Source of the DNA: a virus
Strand: one strand, 5' to 3'
IMG/VR virus record: IMGVR_UViG_3300038307_000206
Span: 1-37,297 of that record
DNA: 37,297 nt
This document shows, in pieces, positions 30,875 to 37,297 of this stretch; the stretch's first letter is position 1; every line of letters begins with the position of its first letter. A program made the position numbers and the translations under genes. The notes below the pieces were generated by a model. That model worked only from the letters and a program-made list of their open reading frames with translations, searched no databases and was not told where the DNA came from.

Positions 30875-31749
30875 TCTACGGTTTGTTTAAGTCCTTCTTT
30901 TAGGTCTGTGAAAGCGTCATCTGATAGATTTAGCGCTTCTACTATTTTTGTATTATTTAATGTTCTAACCTCCGCCTCTTTAGATTCGTCTGGTTCTTCC
31001 ATCTCTATCACCCCTTCGTAGCCGGTTATCTCTACTAGCGTCTCTACTATAGATTTAATTGTGACAGTTAAGAAGGTTGAGACGTTGTACGTTCCTTCGA
31101 TTTTTTTTCTTAAACATTCTGAGATGGCGTTGCATAAGTCCCCGCTATACATAAAGTCTCTTCCGTTATTTGGGTTGCCTAATACTTTTATAGTATCTTC
31201 TTTTGATACCATTTGCCTAATTAAATTTGGAATAACATGAGATACAAAAGGGTCAAAATGGTCATGCGGGCCATACATATTGGTTGGAATTAGTATACAT
31301 GATTTAATTAGATCTGGACAGTCTATGTTTAAGGCGTCTATAACCTTGTGACCCAACCTTTTAGAGTGGCCGTATCCGAAGTTATTATTGTTGGGATTAT
31401 CTAGAAAAACGGAATCCTCTTGACTGTTACCGTCTCTGTAGACGCAAGCGCTACTTACATATATGTAATAACAACTTAACCTTAGCTTCTTTATAGCCGT
31501 TGCTAAATTTAAAGCAATTAAAGAGTTGTCTCTTAATAGCTCTACGTTGTTTATTTTGTTGTATTGAAAGCCTCCAACTCTAGCCGCCATATTTACTATA
31601 GCTTCAGGCTTGGTTCCGTCTAAATAGGTTAAAACTGAATCCAGATTCGTCAGGTCGCAAACCGATTTATTAGGTTTAAAGGCTAGGTCAAGATCGGGTC
31701 CTAGGCTTGAGCCCACGAAACCTCTAGCTCCAAATATTACTGTGCTCAT
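30853..31749 (-). CDS. Fcl-like NAD(P)-dependent epimerase/reductase (GDP-fucose or GDP-colitose synthase type)
   Basis: This SDR of 298 residues (from ATG at 31747-31749) acts as a 5-epimerase/4-reductase on a GDP-4-keto sugar. GARGFVGSSL is the nucleotide-binding motif, NMAARVGGFQYN is the signature of GDP-L-fucose synthase (AAKVGGI), VSSACVYRDGN holds the Ser, and FGYGHSKRLGHK holds the YxxxK pair. Depending on which substrate it accepts, it makes GDP-L-fucose directly from the Gmd product or, as ColC does in colitose synthesis, reduces the ColD product. Presence of ColD-like and GT11-like genes makes both routes plausible. It overlaps the GT11 gene by 4 bp and the ColD-like gene by 22 bp. 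Confidence 0.9.
   Translation of the reverse strand: MSTVIFGARGFVGSSLGPDLDLAFKPNKSVCDLTNLDSVLTYLDGTKPEAIVNMAARVGGFQYNKINNVELLRDNSLIALNLATAIKKLRLSCYYIYVSSACVYRDGNSQEDSVFLDNPNNNNFGYGHSKRLGHKVIDALNIDCPDLIKSCILIPTNMYGPHDHFDPFVSHVIPNLIRQMVSKEDTIKVLGNPNNGRDFMYSGDLCNAISECLRKKIEGTYNVSTFLTVTIKSIVETLVEITGYEGVIEMEEPDESKEAEVRTLNNTKIVEALNLSDDAFTDLKEGLKQTVEWYKNGN
31053..31071 (-). repeat. Second copy of the 19-bp shared sequence
   Basis: This is identical to 16099-16117, but here it lies inside the Fcl-like coding region, where it encodes part of LTVTIKS. The coding location argues against an obligatory regulatory role. Confidence 0.35.
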
Positions 31750-32582
31750 ATTTTTATCCAACTTTCTGGTACTATATCCTTGTCCTCGTAGTTTTTATTG
31801 CGGTCTTTTATTCGTGGGTTAAACCAAACCTTAGGAGCAATGACTTTCTTATCCTCTTTTTGATTCATCCAAGCTCCCCACCAACTGAAACTGCTATTTG
31901 CTATGATGTTATTCTTACATAGGGACATGCAAAGAAGGTCGGCGTATGGCGAGTGCTCCTCTTTGTTGAAGTAGTAGTTGTCTGATTTAAAGTTTTCCAT
32001 GCACCACTCCGGGTCATCTGAAAAGAATATGTATTTCTTTGTATTAGATTCTTCCATGGATTTTTGGTAGTAATCTTTATCTAATATGTTGTAATAATCT
32101 GATTTCTTTAAATAATCACCCCTTCTTACGTGGACAGATGTGCATTCAAATGGGTCTATCTCTTCTCCCGAGCTTCTGTTTAAAAAGTTCATCGCAAACG
32201 AATACGTATAACCCGTCGGGGTCAAGGTTTGTAAGATTTTATCCCTGTAGTCTTTGAAGTATTTTTCACATTGGAAATATCCGTGGAGATTTGTGTTATC
32301 TTTTATGTCGTTTAGTAGATTAGGGTCGTAAGACATTCCCGATTCGCTTACTTCATACATTATGTTCCCTAAGTCTTCTTTCTCTAGGTTGTCGTAAACT
32401 TTTTTAAACCCTTGAAATATAGAATAACAATTAGCTTCATACGACTCTTCGTAGAAAGTTTCATTTTTGTAAGGTATCTTAATATCGTAACCATACCTTT
32501 CCGCCACAGCTATTAGGGTACTGTACTGGAATAAGGAATTCCCCAATCCGCCAAACCTACCAAGCTTTCTAAAGGTAATCAT
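31746..32582 (-). CDS. GT11-type alpha-1,2-fucosyltransferase-like protein
   Basis: This transferase uses a GDP-6-deoxy-L-sugar donor and has 278 residues. FRKLGRFGGLGNSLFQYSTL is the GT11 start, TSVHVRRGDYLKKSDYY is the donor-binding HxRRxDY motif, and NSSFSWWGAWMNQ is the third GT11 signature. GT11 enzymes move L-fucose, and some move L-colitose, which fits the neighbouring GDP-sugar enzymes. No signal peptide was seen, so it acts in the cytoplasm. The gene overlaps both neighbours by 4 bp. The family call is secure; the exact donor and acceptor are unknown. Confidence 0.92.
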   Translation of the reverse strand: MITFRKLGRFGGLGNSLFQYSTLIAVAERYGYDIKIPYKNETFYEESYEANCYSIFQGFKKVYDNLEKEDLGNIMYEVSESGMSYDPNLLNDIKDNTNLHGYFQCEKYFKDYRDKILQTLTPTGYTYSFAMNFLNRSSGEEIDPFECTSVHVRRGDYLKKSDYYNILDKDYYQKSMEESNTKKYIFFSDDPEWCMENFKSDNYYFNKEEHSPYADLLCMSLCKNNIIANSSFSWWGAWMNQKEDKKVIAPKVWFNPRIKDRNKNYEDKDIVPESWIKI

Positions 32583-33295
32583 TTATAGTTTTCCGTGAAC
32601 CACTCGTCAGGCCTGTTTTGATCGAAGAGCCTAATCTGATCGTGGCTATAATCTATGTTCCTCTGGACTATATCGCTAAAGCTTTTACCTTGGACGGCGA
32701 AAAGGGGATTGCAAATATATGTCGCGTGCTTTGACTGAATTTCTTGTATTAAGAAGTTGTCGACAGCTACGCATCCCGCCGTGAATTCTACCAAATCTGA
32801 TATATCCTCTGGAACTTTGGATAATATATCGTCGTAAACTGTGTGGTTATATGCTACTGCGTGAGTAGCCTTAGCGCAATTAGTCCGGAATAAAAAATTA
32901 GAGACCATGCTCATTTTTTTCTCAACCGTTGCTCCTAGGTAAAATAGCCCCCAAGTATTAGGCAGATCTTCTGCAGAGTGTCTCACCGACGTTATATCTT
33001 CATGAAGAAAAGAAACGTCGTCTTCAAATACGAGGACTTGCTCCATCCCTTCTTCTTTAGCTTTTTTTATTATGGCCCTGTGGGAGCCGAGGCATCCTGC
33101 ATTAGGTACTATGTGGTAGGGTCCTACCTTGGTGTCAAACTTAGGGTCAAACTCGTATCCCCTTGGATTTACAGCCGGAAACCTTTGTACTTTCTCTTTA
33201 ATGCCTATTTGAGAAAAAGACTTTTGGACTTGGTGCCACCTATCTTCTCTGGAGGTTAAGTTTATACAGTAAATATCATTAAATAAACTCAACAT
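32579..33295 (-). CDS. GT25-type glycosyltransferase
   Basis: This GT-A-type enzyme has 238 residues. DIYCINLTSREDRWHQVQKSF is the characteristic start of the LPS beta-galactosyltransferase/GT25 group, followed by GCLGSHRAIIKKA and VLVFEDDVSF, where EDDV is the metal-binding acidic motif. These enzymes usually transfer Gal or Glc onto LPS-type glycans. It overlaps the fucosyltransferase-like gene by 4 bp and the small 58-residue gene by 17 bp. Family assignment is good; the sugar is unknown. Confidence 0.9.
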   Translation of the reverse strand: MLSLFNDIYCINLTSREDRWHQVQKSFSQIGIKEKVQRFPAVNPRGYEFDPKFDTKVGPYHIVPNAGCLGSHRAIIKKAKEEGMEQVLVFEDDVSFLHEDITSVRHSAEDLPNTWGLFYLGATVEKKMSMVSNFLFRTNCAKATHAVAYNHTVYDDILSKVPEDISDLVEFTAGCVAVDNFLIQEIQSKHATYICNPLFAVQGKSFSDIVQRNIDYSHDQIRLFDQNRPDEWFTENYK

Positions 33296-33455
33296 AATTT
33301 GTTTTTTCCAGAAGGCTGTCTTTAATTCTCTCTAGAGATATTGCTGCATCGTTAACGTCATAGATTACATTTCCTGCTGCTTCTTCCGTTAGTCGCTCTG
33401 TGTTTATTGATACTATAAGATCCAAAGCTTCATCTATTTTTTCTACATTTTCCAT
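33279..33455 (-). CDS. Small hypothetical helical protein, 58 aa
   Basis: A 58-codon frame runs from ATG at 33453-33455 to TAA at 33279-33281, filling the space between the GT2 and GT25 genes. It starts MENVEKIDEALDLIV and is acidic and helical throughout, ending LEKTNYVEFI. The start lies 4 bp after the GT2 stop, and an AGGAG-like sequence inside that gene's end lies 8-12 bases upstream, one of few plausible Shine-Dalgarno sites here. It overlaps the GT25 start by 17 bp. The role is unknown; it may be a small accessory protein of the transferase set. Confidence 0.68.
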   Translation of the reverse strand: MENVEKIDEALDLIVSINTERLTEEAAGNVIYDVNDAAISLERIKDSLLEKTNYVEFI

Positions 33456-33459
33456 ATAT

Positions 33460-34125
33460 CTATTCTCCTATAAAATCCTCGCACTGATCCCAATTGCCGT
33501 CACCTCTAGCATGAACTCCATATTTACCTATGTGGCTAACCATGCTGGTCTTAGAGCAAAGTAAGAGCTCCCCTTTTTCTTGAGATTTATAAACTACCTC
33601 CCAGTCCCAACAGAACCACGGCTTATTTATTGTGGCGGTAGTCTCATCCATATCAAAGAAATACGAACTCTTAACGGCTACTGTCATCCCTCCCATACTC
33701 TCTTTAACGTTAAGATCATCGTCGTAAGCGCCGGTAACAGGATGAACTGAAGCGTTAAATAAGGATATAGCAGCTGCAAAATCAGTAATCCCCGGCTTGG
33801 AAAGCTGTTTCTTAAAAAAGTTTAACCACTCTTTATTGTAGATAGTATCACTGTCTGTGCTAATGATATATTCACATCCTGTTTTCTCGATTATTTCTCT
33901 GGCTGCTAAAGTTATATTAGTATCGCACCCCAAGTTCCTTTCGTTGACTGTTATTTCAATTTGGGGGTGATCTTTTAATGAGTCTAATATACCTAATGTT
34001 TTTGGTTCTTCGCTACAATCGTCATAAATATGTATAGTTGAATCACCTAAGTCAGACTTAAGTAGAGACTCTATAGATGACTTGAGGTACTTAGATCTAT
34101 TGAATGTTGTTAGTAGTATTTGCAT
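33460..34125 (-). CDS. Family 2 glycosyltransferase
   Basis: This GT-A inverting glycosyltransferase has 221 residues. MQILLTTFNRSKYLKSSIESL is the GT2 start, TIHIYDDCSEE gives the first acidic motif, VNERNLGCDTN the family middle, and CEYIISTDSDTIY the DxD metal site. It lies in the glycan operon next to the other transferases and overlaps the GT69-like gene by 29 bp. The donor cannot be told from sequence. The nearby GDP-sugar enzymes do not by themselves prove a GDP donor. Confidence 0.92.
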   Translation of the reverse strand: MQILLTTFNRSKYLKSSIESLLKSDLGDSTIHIYDDCSEEPKTLGILDSLKDHPQIEITVNERNLGCDTNITLAAREIIEKTGCEYIISTDSDTIYNKEWLNFFKKQLSKPGITDFAAAISLFNASVHPVTGAYDDDLNVKESMGGMTVAVKSSYFFDMDETTATINKPWFCWDWEVVYKSQEKGELLLCSKTSMVSHIGKYGVHARGDGNWDQCEDFIGE

Positions 34126-34870
34126 CTTTTTTATTGTGCCAGTGCTTATCTCTTACATGCATAGTGTTATACCTGCCGTCAAAACCGATTTTGTTAAAGC
34201 CAAAAGCTCTAAAGTTTTCGCACACTACCGCATTTTCACTATCGTGATTTTTTAGCCTCTTATTTACATATCCAAAAGTTGCACCTCTTTTAAAGGCTTC
34301 TGGGTTATAGGAGACAAAACCGTTTCCCGTTGTCCAAGTTTGATTATCTCCTTTCGTGTTGTAGGGTTTGTTATCCCACCATTTGTCAACTGGGCTTCTT
34401 CTGGTCGCCCACCTGTCGTAAAATTCATCTGCTGTGCCAGAGTCTCTACTAGCAAAAGAAAATATATCCCACTCCAGACTTTTTTCTATGATCTCTACCG
34501 CGTGTTTTGGGTCATAGGAACAATCTATATCGTTCATAATAATCCTATCTATAGAATCTAAGTCTCCAAACTGGTAGATGCACAAATTTCTATAGGCAGA
34601 AAGCCTTTCTATCCTTTTTCTCTCTAGGCCAATAAAGTATTCTTTATCGTTCTTTTCTGAGGAAAGGTTAAACCAATTAGCGAAGCTCCAATCTAAGTTT
34701 TCTAGATCCTCTTTGGAGCTATCTTCGCTATCGTTTTCGTATAGACTGATGTTAAAAGTCCAACTTGGCCTTAGAGACTGGATTGAACGTATTCTAGAAT
34801 ACCAGTCACCTATAAACTCCGCCTTGTCTCTTATTAAGGAGCAAAACAAGATTTTTAAATCTTTTGCCAC
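34097..34870 (-). CDS. GT69-like (CAP59/alpha-1,3-mannosyltransferase type) glycosyltransferase
   Basis: The 257-residue protein starts with KILFCSLIRDKAEFI and SLYENDSEDSS (family: YENxSxDxT), has RLSAYRNLCIYQ, then IDRIIMNDIDCSYDP, the acidic metal-binding segment of GT69-like enzymes. The later HVRDKHWHNKKD is a histidine/basic tail that may bind phosphate. GT69 was first known from fungal CAP59 mannosyltransferases, with bacterial and phage relatives. It starts with GTG at 34868-34870. It is the first gene of the glycan operon downstream of the DUF2589 pair. The sugar is inferred, not shown. Confidence 0.8.
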   Translation of the reverse strand: MAKDLKILFCSLIRDKAEFIGDWYSRIRSIQSLRPSWTFNISLYENDSEDSSKEDLENLDWSFANWFNLSSEKNDKEYFIGLERKRIERLSAYRNLCIYQFGDLDSIDRIIMNDIDCSYDPKHAVEIIEKSLEWDIFSFASRDSGTADEFYDRWATRRSPVDKWWDNKPYNTKGDNQTWTTGNGFVSYNPEAFKRGATFGYVNKRLKNHDSENAVVCENFRAFGFNKIGFDGRYNTMHVRDKHWHNKKDANTTNNIQ

Positions 34871-34883
34871 CTTAGTATAACGA

Positions 34884-35384
34884 CTAGTTAGGTAGAATCT
34901 TCACTAATTGATCGTTTATCCTTGATAGGCCCTCTGGGGAGGAGGCGCTTGACATCTTAATTTTAATCCTAGCAAGATTTGCCCTCTTCCCTGCTCCGAT
35001 TTTAGCGCTCAACTTGTTATTGTTCACATTATTGTCATCGCTGAACTGTCCTAGGTCAACTTTGAGCTGCATCTCTAGTTCGGATATGCTTAGGTGGGAG
35101 TTAGGTGCTAATGTTAGAAGCGGTATAGCTGATTCTTTTACTTCTCCATTATTGTCGGGTAAGTTAACCTTAAAGGTAATCGGGTTTCCTGCATCGTCAA
35201 AGTAGGTCGACATTAACCTACTTAAATGCTCTGTTTCAACCTTTCTTTGAGCGTATACTACAGAGTTGTATATAGACTCTACAAGCTTGTCTAAAGAGCT
35301 GGAGGTGAGATCCGGCTTAGAGTTTTTAATCTCTTCACTCTCTAACTCACCTGTCTTTTTTAGGGAATAGTTGGTTAAGCCCAT
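34884..35384 (-). CDS. DUF2589-like protein, divergent paralog (166 aa)
   Basis: The central segment IPLLTLAPNSHLSISELEMQLKVDLGQF follows the same pattern as the neighbouring 207-residue DUF2589 protein (VPLLAIVNTPNLSVKDVTIDFDMKV), with matching hydrophobic and polar spacing, followed by a basic strand (ARIKIKMSS). It is thus a probable divergent member of that family, perhaps a partner subunit. It lies 11 bp after the DUF2589 gene and 14 bp before the first transferase. The function of the family is not known to me; both could be structural or envelope-associated. Confidence 0.72.
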   Translation of the reverse strand: MGLTNYSLKKTGELESEEIKNSKPDLTSSSLDKLVESIYNSVVYAQRKVETEHLSRLMSTYFDDAGNPITFKVNLPDNNGEVKESAIPLLTLAPNSHLSISELEMQLKVDLGQFSDDNNVNNNKLSAKIGAGKRANLARIKIKMSSASSPEGLSRINDQLVKILPN

Positions 35385-35395
35385 TAATTATTTAC

Positions 35396-36019
35396 TTAAG
35401 CAGGCGGAACAGGCTTAATGGCGTCCCCTAGGATATCGAGGACTTTCATTAGCCCTTCGGGAGCCCCGTCGTCCCTAGCTTCGCAATGCACCGTATACCT
35501 AGCCGAGTTGTCAGTCTTTCTCGTGTTACTGCTCTTACTTCCGACTGACGCCGTCATTGAGCATTTAACTGGAGACCACCAAGAGCTATAAGAAGCTTTT
35601 GTGTTTATATTTGCCGTGACTGAATCGTTATGTTCAGTACTTGACTGAACCTTCATGTCAAAATCAATAGTGACATCTTTAACTGAAAGGTTTGGGGTAT
35701 TGACAATAGCTAATAGGGGAACGTTCAATGTTCTAGGCTCAATCTTAGTTAATGTCTGTTCAGTTGTTACGAACTGTCCATCGGCCCCAGTAACTGTTGT
35801 AGATACGACACCCGTTTTATACTCAACTGGAGTATCGTAATTGAACTTGACTTGCCTTGCTTGTAGCCCGCTTACGCCGCTTTCAAGACCTATTTCTTCA
35901 ATAAATTGTTCTGTGATGCCTGCTAATTTACCTTGGGCTTGCGCTGCTGCAATTAGCGGTTGTGAGATCAGCTCTCCTATCGGGAGGCCTTTAAATTGGT
36001 CAGCTATTCTTGATGCCAT
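35396..36019 (-). CDS. DUF2589-family protein (207 aa)
   Basis: This has the features of DUF2589: start with an amphipathic segment (LPIGELISQPLIAAAQAQGKLA), then FIEEIGL, the core VPLLAIVNTPNLSVKDVTIDFDMKV, a Ser/Lys-rich strand series (SSWWSPVKCSMTASVGSKSSN) and a short Pro end. The family is widespread in bacteria and some phages and its role is unclear. The region upstream has an A/T-rich leader with TATATTATAAC but no convincing -35. With its divergent paralog and two lipoprotein genes, it may form a secreted or membrane-linked complex. Confidence 0.85.
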   Translation of the reverse strand: MASRIADQFKGLPIGELISQPLIAAAQAQGKLAGITEQFIEEIGLESGVSGLQARQVKFNYDTPVEYKTGVVSTTVTGADGQFVTTEQTLTKIEPRTLNVPLLAIVNTPNLSVKDVTIDFDMKVQSSTEHNDSVTANINTKASYSSWWSPVKCSMTASVGSKSSNTRKTDNSARYTVHCEARDDGAPEGLMKVLDILGDAIKPVPPA

Positions 36020-36062
36020 ATGTTATAATATACACTTATTGGCTATGATTCTATTTTTTTTA

Positions 36063-36299
36063 CTAAAATTTTGCTTCTAGTATGTTGATTTTCAGGGTTC
36101 CTGACTCAATCTCTCTGTCTTTTTTTTCTTTTAGCAATTGATTTTGTTTATGTAGGTCGGTGACACTATCCACTTCAGGCGGCATCCACTTCCATTTCGT
36201 TGAATGAAAGGTCGAGGTGCATCCACAAAGGAAGAACATGGCTGTGACAGTTATAACAAAACAACAGTAAACCCTTTTATTTAGATTATCTTTTATCAT
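36063..36299 (-). CDS. Small lipoprotein, 78 aa
   Basis: The start is the ATG at 36297-36299, which overlaps the preceding stop as ATGA; an upstream in-frame start would put residues before the signal peptide. The N-terminus is MIKDNLNKRVYCCFVITVTA followed by FFLCGC, so lipidation at C27 after a class II signal is likely. The mature part is about 51 residues and partly helical (TDLHKQNQLLKEKKDREIE). Size and lipobox recall phage outer-membrane spanins, but the partner and proline pattern needed for that call are absent. Membrane location is inferred from the lipobox. Confidence 0.75.
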   Translation of the reverse strand: MIKDNLNKRVYCCFVITVTAMFFLCGCTSTFHSTKWKWMPPEVDSVTDLHKQNQLLKEKKDREIESGTLKINILEAKF

Positions 36300-37075
36300 A
36301 TCATATGTAATTTTTGTTTGGCCTGTGCTATCATCCACCTGTCTTTCTTGTCTAGGTGAGATCTCATGTGATCATCAATTTGCTTAAGCATCTCTGGTTT
36401 TTCTCCCATGTGCTGGTCTCTAACCTTCTGTATTCCTTGGACGACCTTCAGCAATGTAGAGGTAGCTCCTGTTGCTGGCATAGCAAACGGGGCTACTGCT
36501 GTTACTATTTTAAATCCAATAACAAGAACGACAACAAAAATAACTATACCTATTATCCAGTAAACTTTTCCCATTAGGCTGGAGTATTTTGTGGCTTGTA
36601 AAGCGTTGTTTTGATTGACTATAGCTAATTTTTGCTGAGCGTCTCCAAGCTGGCCCCTCAGAACCCTGTTCTGATTCTGTAGCGCTACTAAGTCTTTGTC
36701 CATTGTCGCTAATATTTGCTGACCTTTTTCTACTTCTTTAGGGTCTGTTGAAAGAAGCCCCGTTACCATTTGGTCTGACTTCATGGCGTTTTCCATTTGC
36801 GGAGGACCTAAGGCGGTGACTCCTCTGGTTGTCATTTGTTTTGCCACCTTGGATTCGGCTGACGGATCGGGGTCTTTTTGTAAGGCTTGGTCGGCTGCGT
36901 AGACAAAAGTTCTTCCGCTTTCTATTTGTTGACTTTTGTTTGTATCCTCTTGTCTTTGTATGTTGTCTACTAGATTTTTTTGCTTGTTGAATTTTCCTAG
37001 AGGAGTCGAGCATCCTCCTATAACTACAAGGCATAGAGCTGATATATAAAATATATCTTTCTTGTGACTATTCAT
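36296..37075 (-). CDS. Predicted lipoprotein with internal transmembrane segment, 259 aa
   Basis: Residues 1-22 (MNSHKKDIFYISALCLVVIGGC) form a signal peptide with a lipobox-like end (C22). Residues 25-165 are hydrophilic and helical with coiled-coil-like stretches (LVALQNQNRVLRGQLGDAQQKLA), followed by a clear membrane helix at about 172-193 (YWIIGIVIFVVVLVIGFKIV) and a basic C-terminal part. A lipoprotein with a second membrane anchor is unusual and could span the envelope. The start overlaps the upstream gene by 8 bp. It is not a recognised family; a structural, adhesion or lysis role is possible. Confidence 0.78.
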   Translation of the reverse strand: MNSHKKDIFYISALCLVVIGGCSTPLGKFNKQKNLVDNIQRQEDTNKSQQIESGRTFVYAADQALQKDPDPSAESKVAKQMTTRGVTALGPPQMENAMKSDQMVTGLLSTDPKEVEKGQQILATMDKDLVALQNQNRVLRGQLGDAQQKLAIVNQNNALQATKYSSLMGKVYWIIGIVIFVVVLVIGFKIVTAVAPFAMPATGATSTLLKVVQGIQKVRDQHMGEKPEMLKQIDDHMRSHLDKKDRWMIAQAKQKLHMI

Positions 37076-37297
37076 CAGCTTTCGCTCCCTTTTTTATTTT
37101 TTTGCTTTTCATAAATCTTGATAACCATCCCCTTTCGGAGATTTTTTCTAACATTATTAAACCTTGTGATGCCCATTTATCTGCCCCTTCTTTCTTTAAT
37201 CCAGTCTCTATATATTTGATATGACTCTCTTTGACTTGTTCATATTCCGCGTATTGGTTAAAAAATTTAGCAAAATATTCTCCAAAGAAACCGCTCA
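37068..37297 (-). CDS. Hypothetical protein, about 76 aa, missing only its first base
   Basis: The frame runs from the right edge of the window to TAG at 37068-37070. The first bases in reading direction are TGAGCGG; read in frame this gives (A)TG AGC GGT, so the start codon probably lies with one base beyond the window (MSGFFGEYFAKFFNQY...). The product is a soluble, amphipathic helical protein with a strongly basic C-terminus (KSKKIKKGAKADE). It overlaps the lipoprotein gene start by 8 bp. No family was recognised. Confidence 0.7.
   Translation of the reverse strand, partial: SGFFGEYFAKFFNQYAEYEQVKESHIKYIETGLKKEGADKWASQGLIMLEKISERGWLSRFMKSKKIKKGAKADE

Noticed and set aside
32216-32232. GGGG next to GTCAA as another CCCC-spacer promoter
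   Set aside because: The distance between GGGG and GTCAA is wrong, no -10 follows, and it is inside the GT11 coding region.
34264-34455. 63-residue frame inside the GT69-like gene
   Set aside because: It lies wholly inside a gene with recognised motifs and shows no domain of its own.
36738-37034. Open frame of 98 residues on the minus strand inside the lipoprotein gene
   Set aside because: It is Arg/Lys/Ser-rich out-of-frame translation of the lipoprotein gene, which has a signal peptide and membrane helix.
36063-37075. Spanin pair
   Set aside because: The larger protein has a lipobox plus an internal membrane helix, unlike an inner-membrane spanin, and no lysis genes are near.
1-37297. 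CRISPR array, insertion sequence, integrase or att site
   Set aside because: No regularly spaced repeats, transposase or recombinase motifs, or paired long repeats were seen.

Overview
The window looks like an internal stretch of a large, AT-rich, tailed double-stranded DNA bacteriophage genome. It encodes its own replication proteins, nucleotide metabolism, two tRNAs and a large sugar and glycosyltransferase complement, with no ribosomal, housekeeping or integrase gene. All genes lie on the minus strand, so transcription runs from 37297 toward 1. Gaps are mostly under 100 bp and many stop/start pairs overlap as ATGA. I recognise no capsid, terminase or tail gene. The set (class I RNR, ThyX, Hsp20, 2OG-Fe(II) oxygenases) resembles large aquatic phages, but replication is DnaE/DnaB/RecA-type rather than T4-type. 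A Gram-negative host is inferred from the LPS-style sugar genes and two lipoproteins. The species cannot be named.

Layout in transcription order. (1) 37297-34884: a truncated gene, two overlapping lipoproteins and two DUF2589-type proteins. (2) 34870-28593: a glycan operon with GT69-, GT2-, GT25- and GT11-like transferases and three GDP-sugar enzymes: Gmd, an Fcl-like epimerase/reductase, and a DegT-fold enzyme with His in place of the PLP lysine (ColD-like). (3) 28606-16143: replication and recombination. This holds RecA, an endonuclease, DnaB helicase, a HAD phosphatase, a TOPRIM primase, a 2OG oxygenase, a RecB/Cas4-like nuclease, a DNA polymerase III alpha subunit split into PHP and polymerase genes, a DnaQ-like exonuclease and a probable SSB. 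(4) 16094-12976: a GT4 fusion protein followed by a second gene, with a GT9 (heptosyltransferase) fold divided between them. (5) 12943-8604: a possible annealing protein, a 2OG oxygenase, Hsp20 with a terminator, and NrdA. (6) 8580-1: small hypotheticals, an FkbM methyltransferase, a cupin, nucleases, a sugar-1-phosphate nucleotidyltransferase, tRNA-Ile2(CAU) and tRNA-Arg(UCU), an HldE-like sugar kinase, a DUF2384 protein, NrdB and ThyX.

Two threads tie the window together. First, two sugar-activation routes seem to be present: GDP-6-deoxy/3,6-dideoxy-hexose (fucose or colitose type) and a possible ADP-heptose-like route (kinase, nucleotidyltransferase, GT9). They feed at least six transferase genes, so the phage probably builds its own glycan on the virion or on the host surface. 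Second, at least four genes are preceded by a shared promoter, TTGAC(A/T)-N17-TAnnnT, with CCCC at exactly spacer positions 7-10, placed so that the mRNA would be leaderless or nearly so. This fits the general lack of Shine-Dalgarno sequences.
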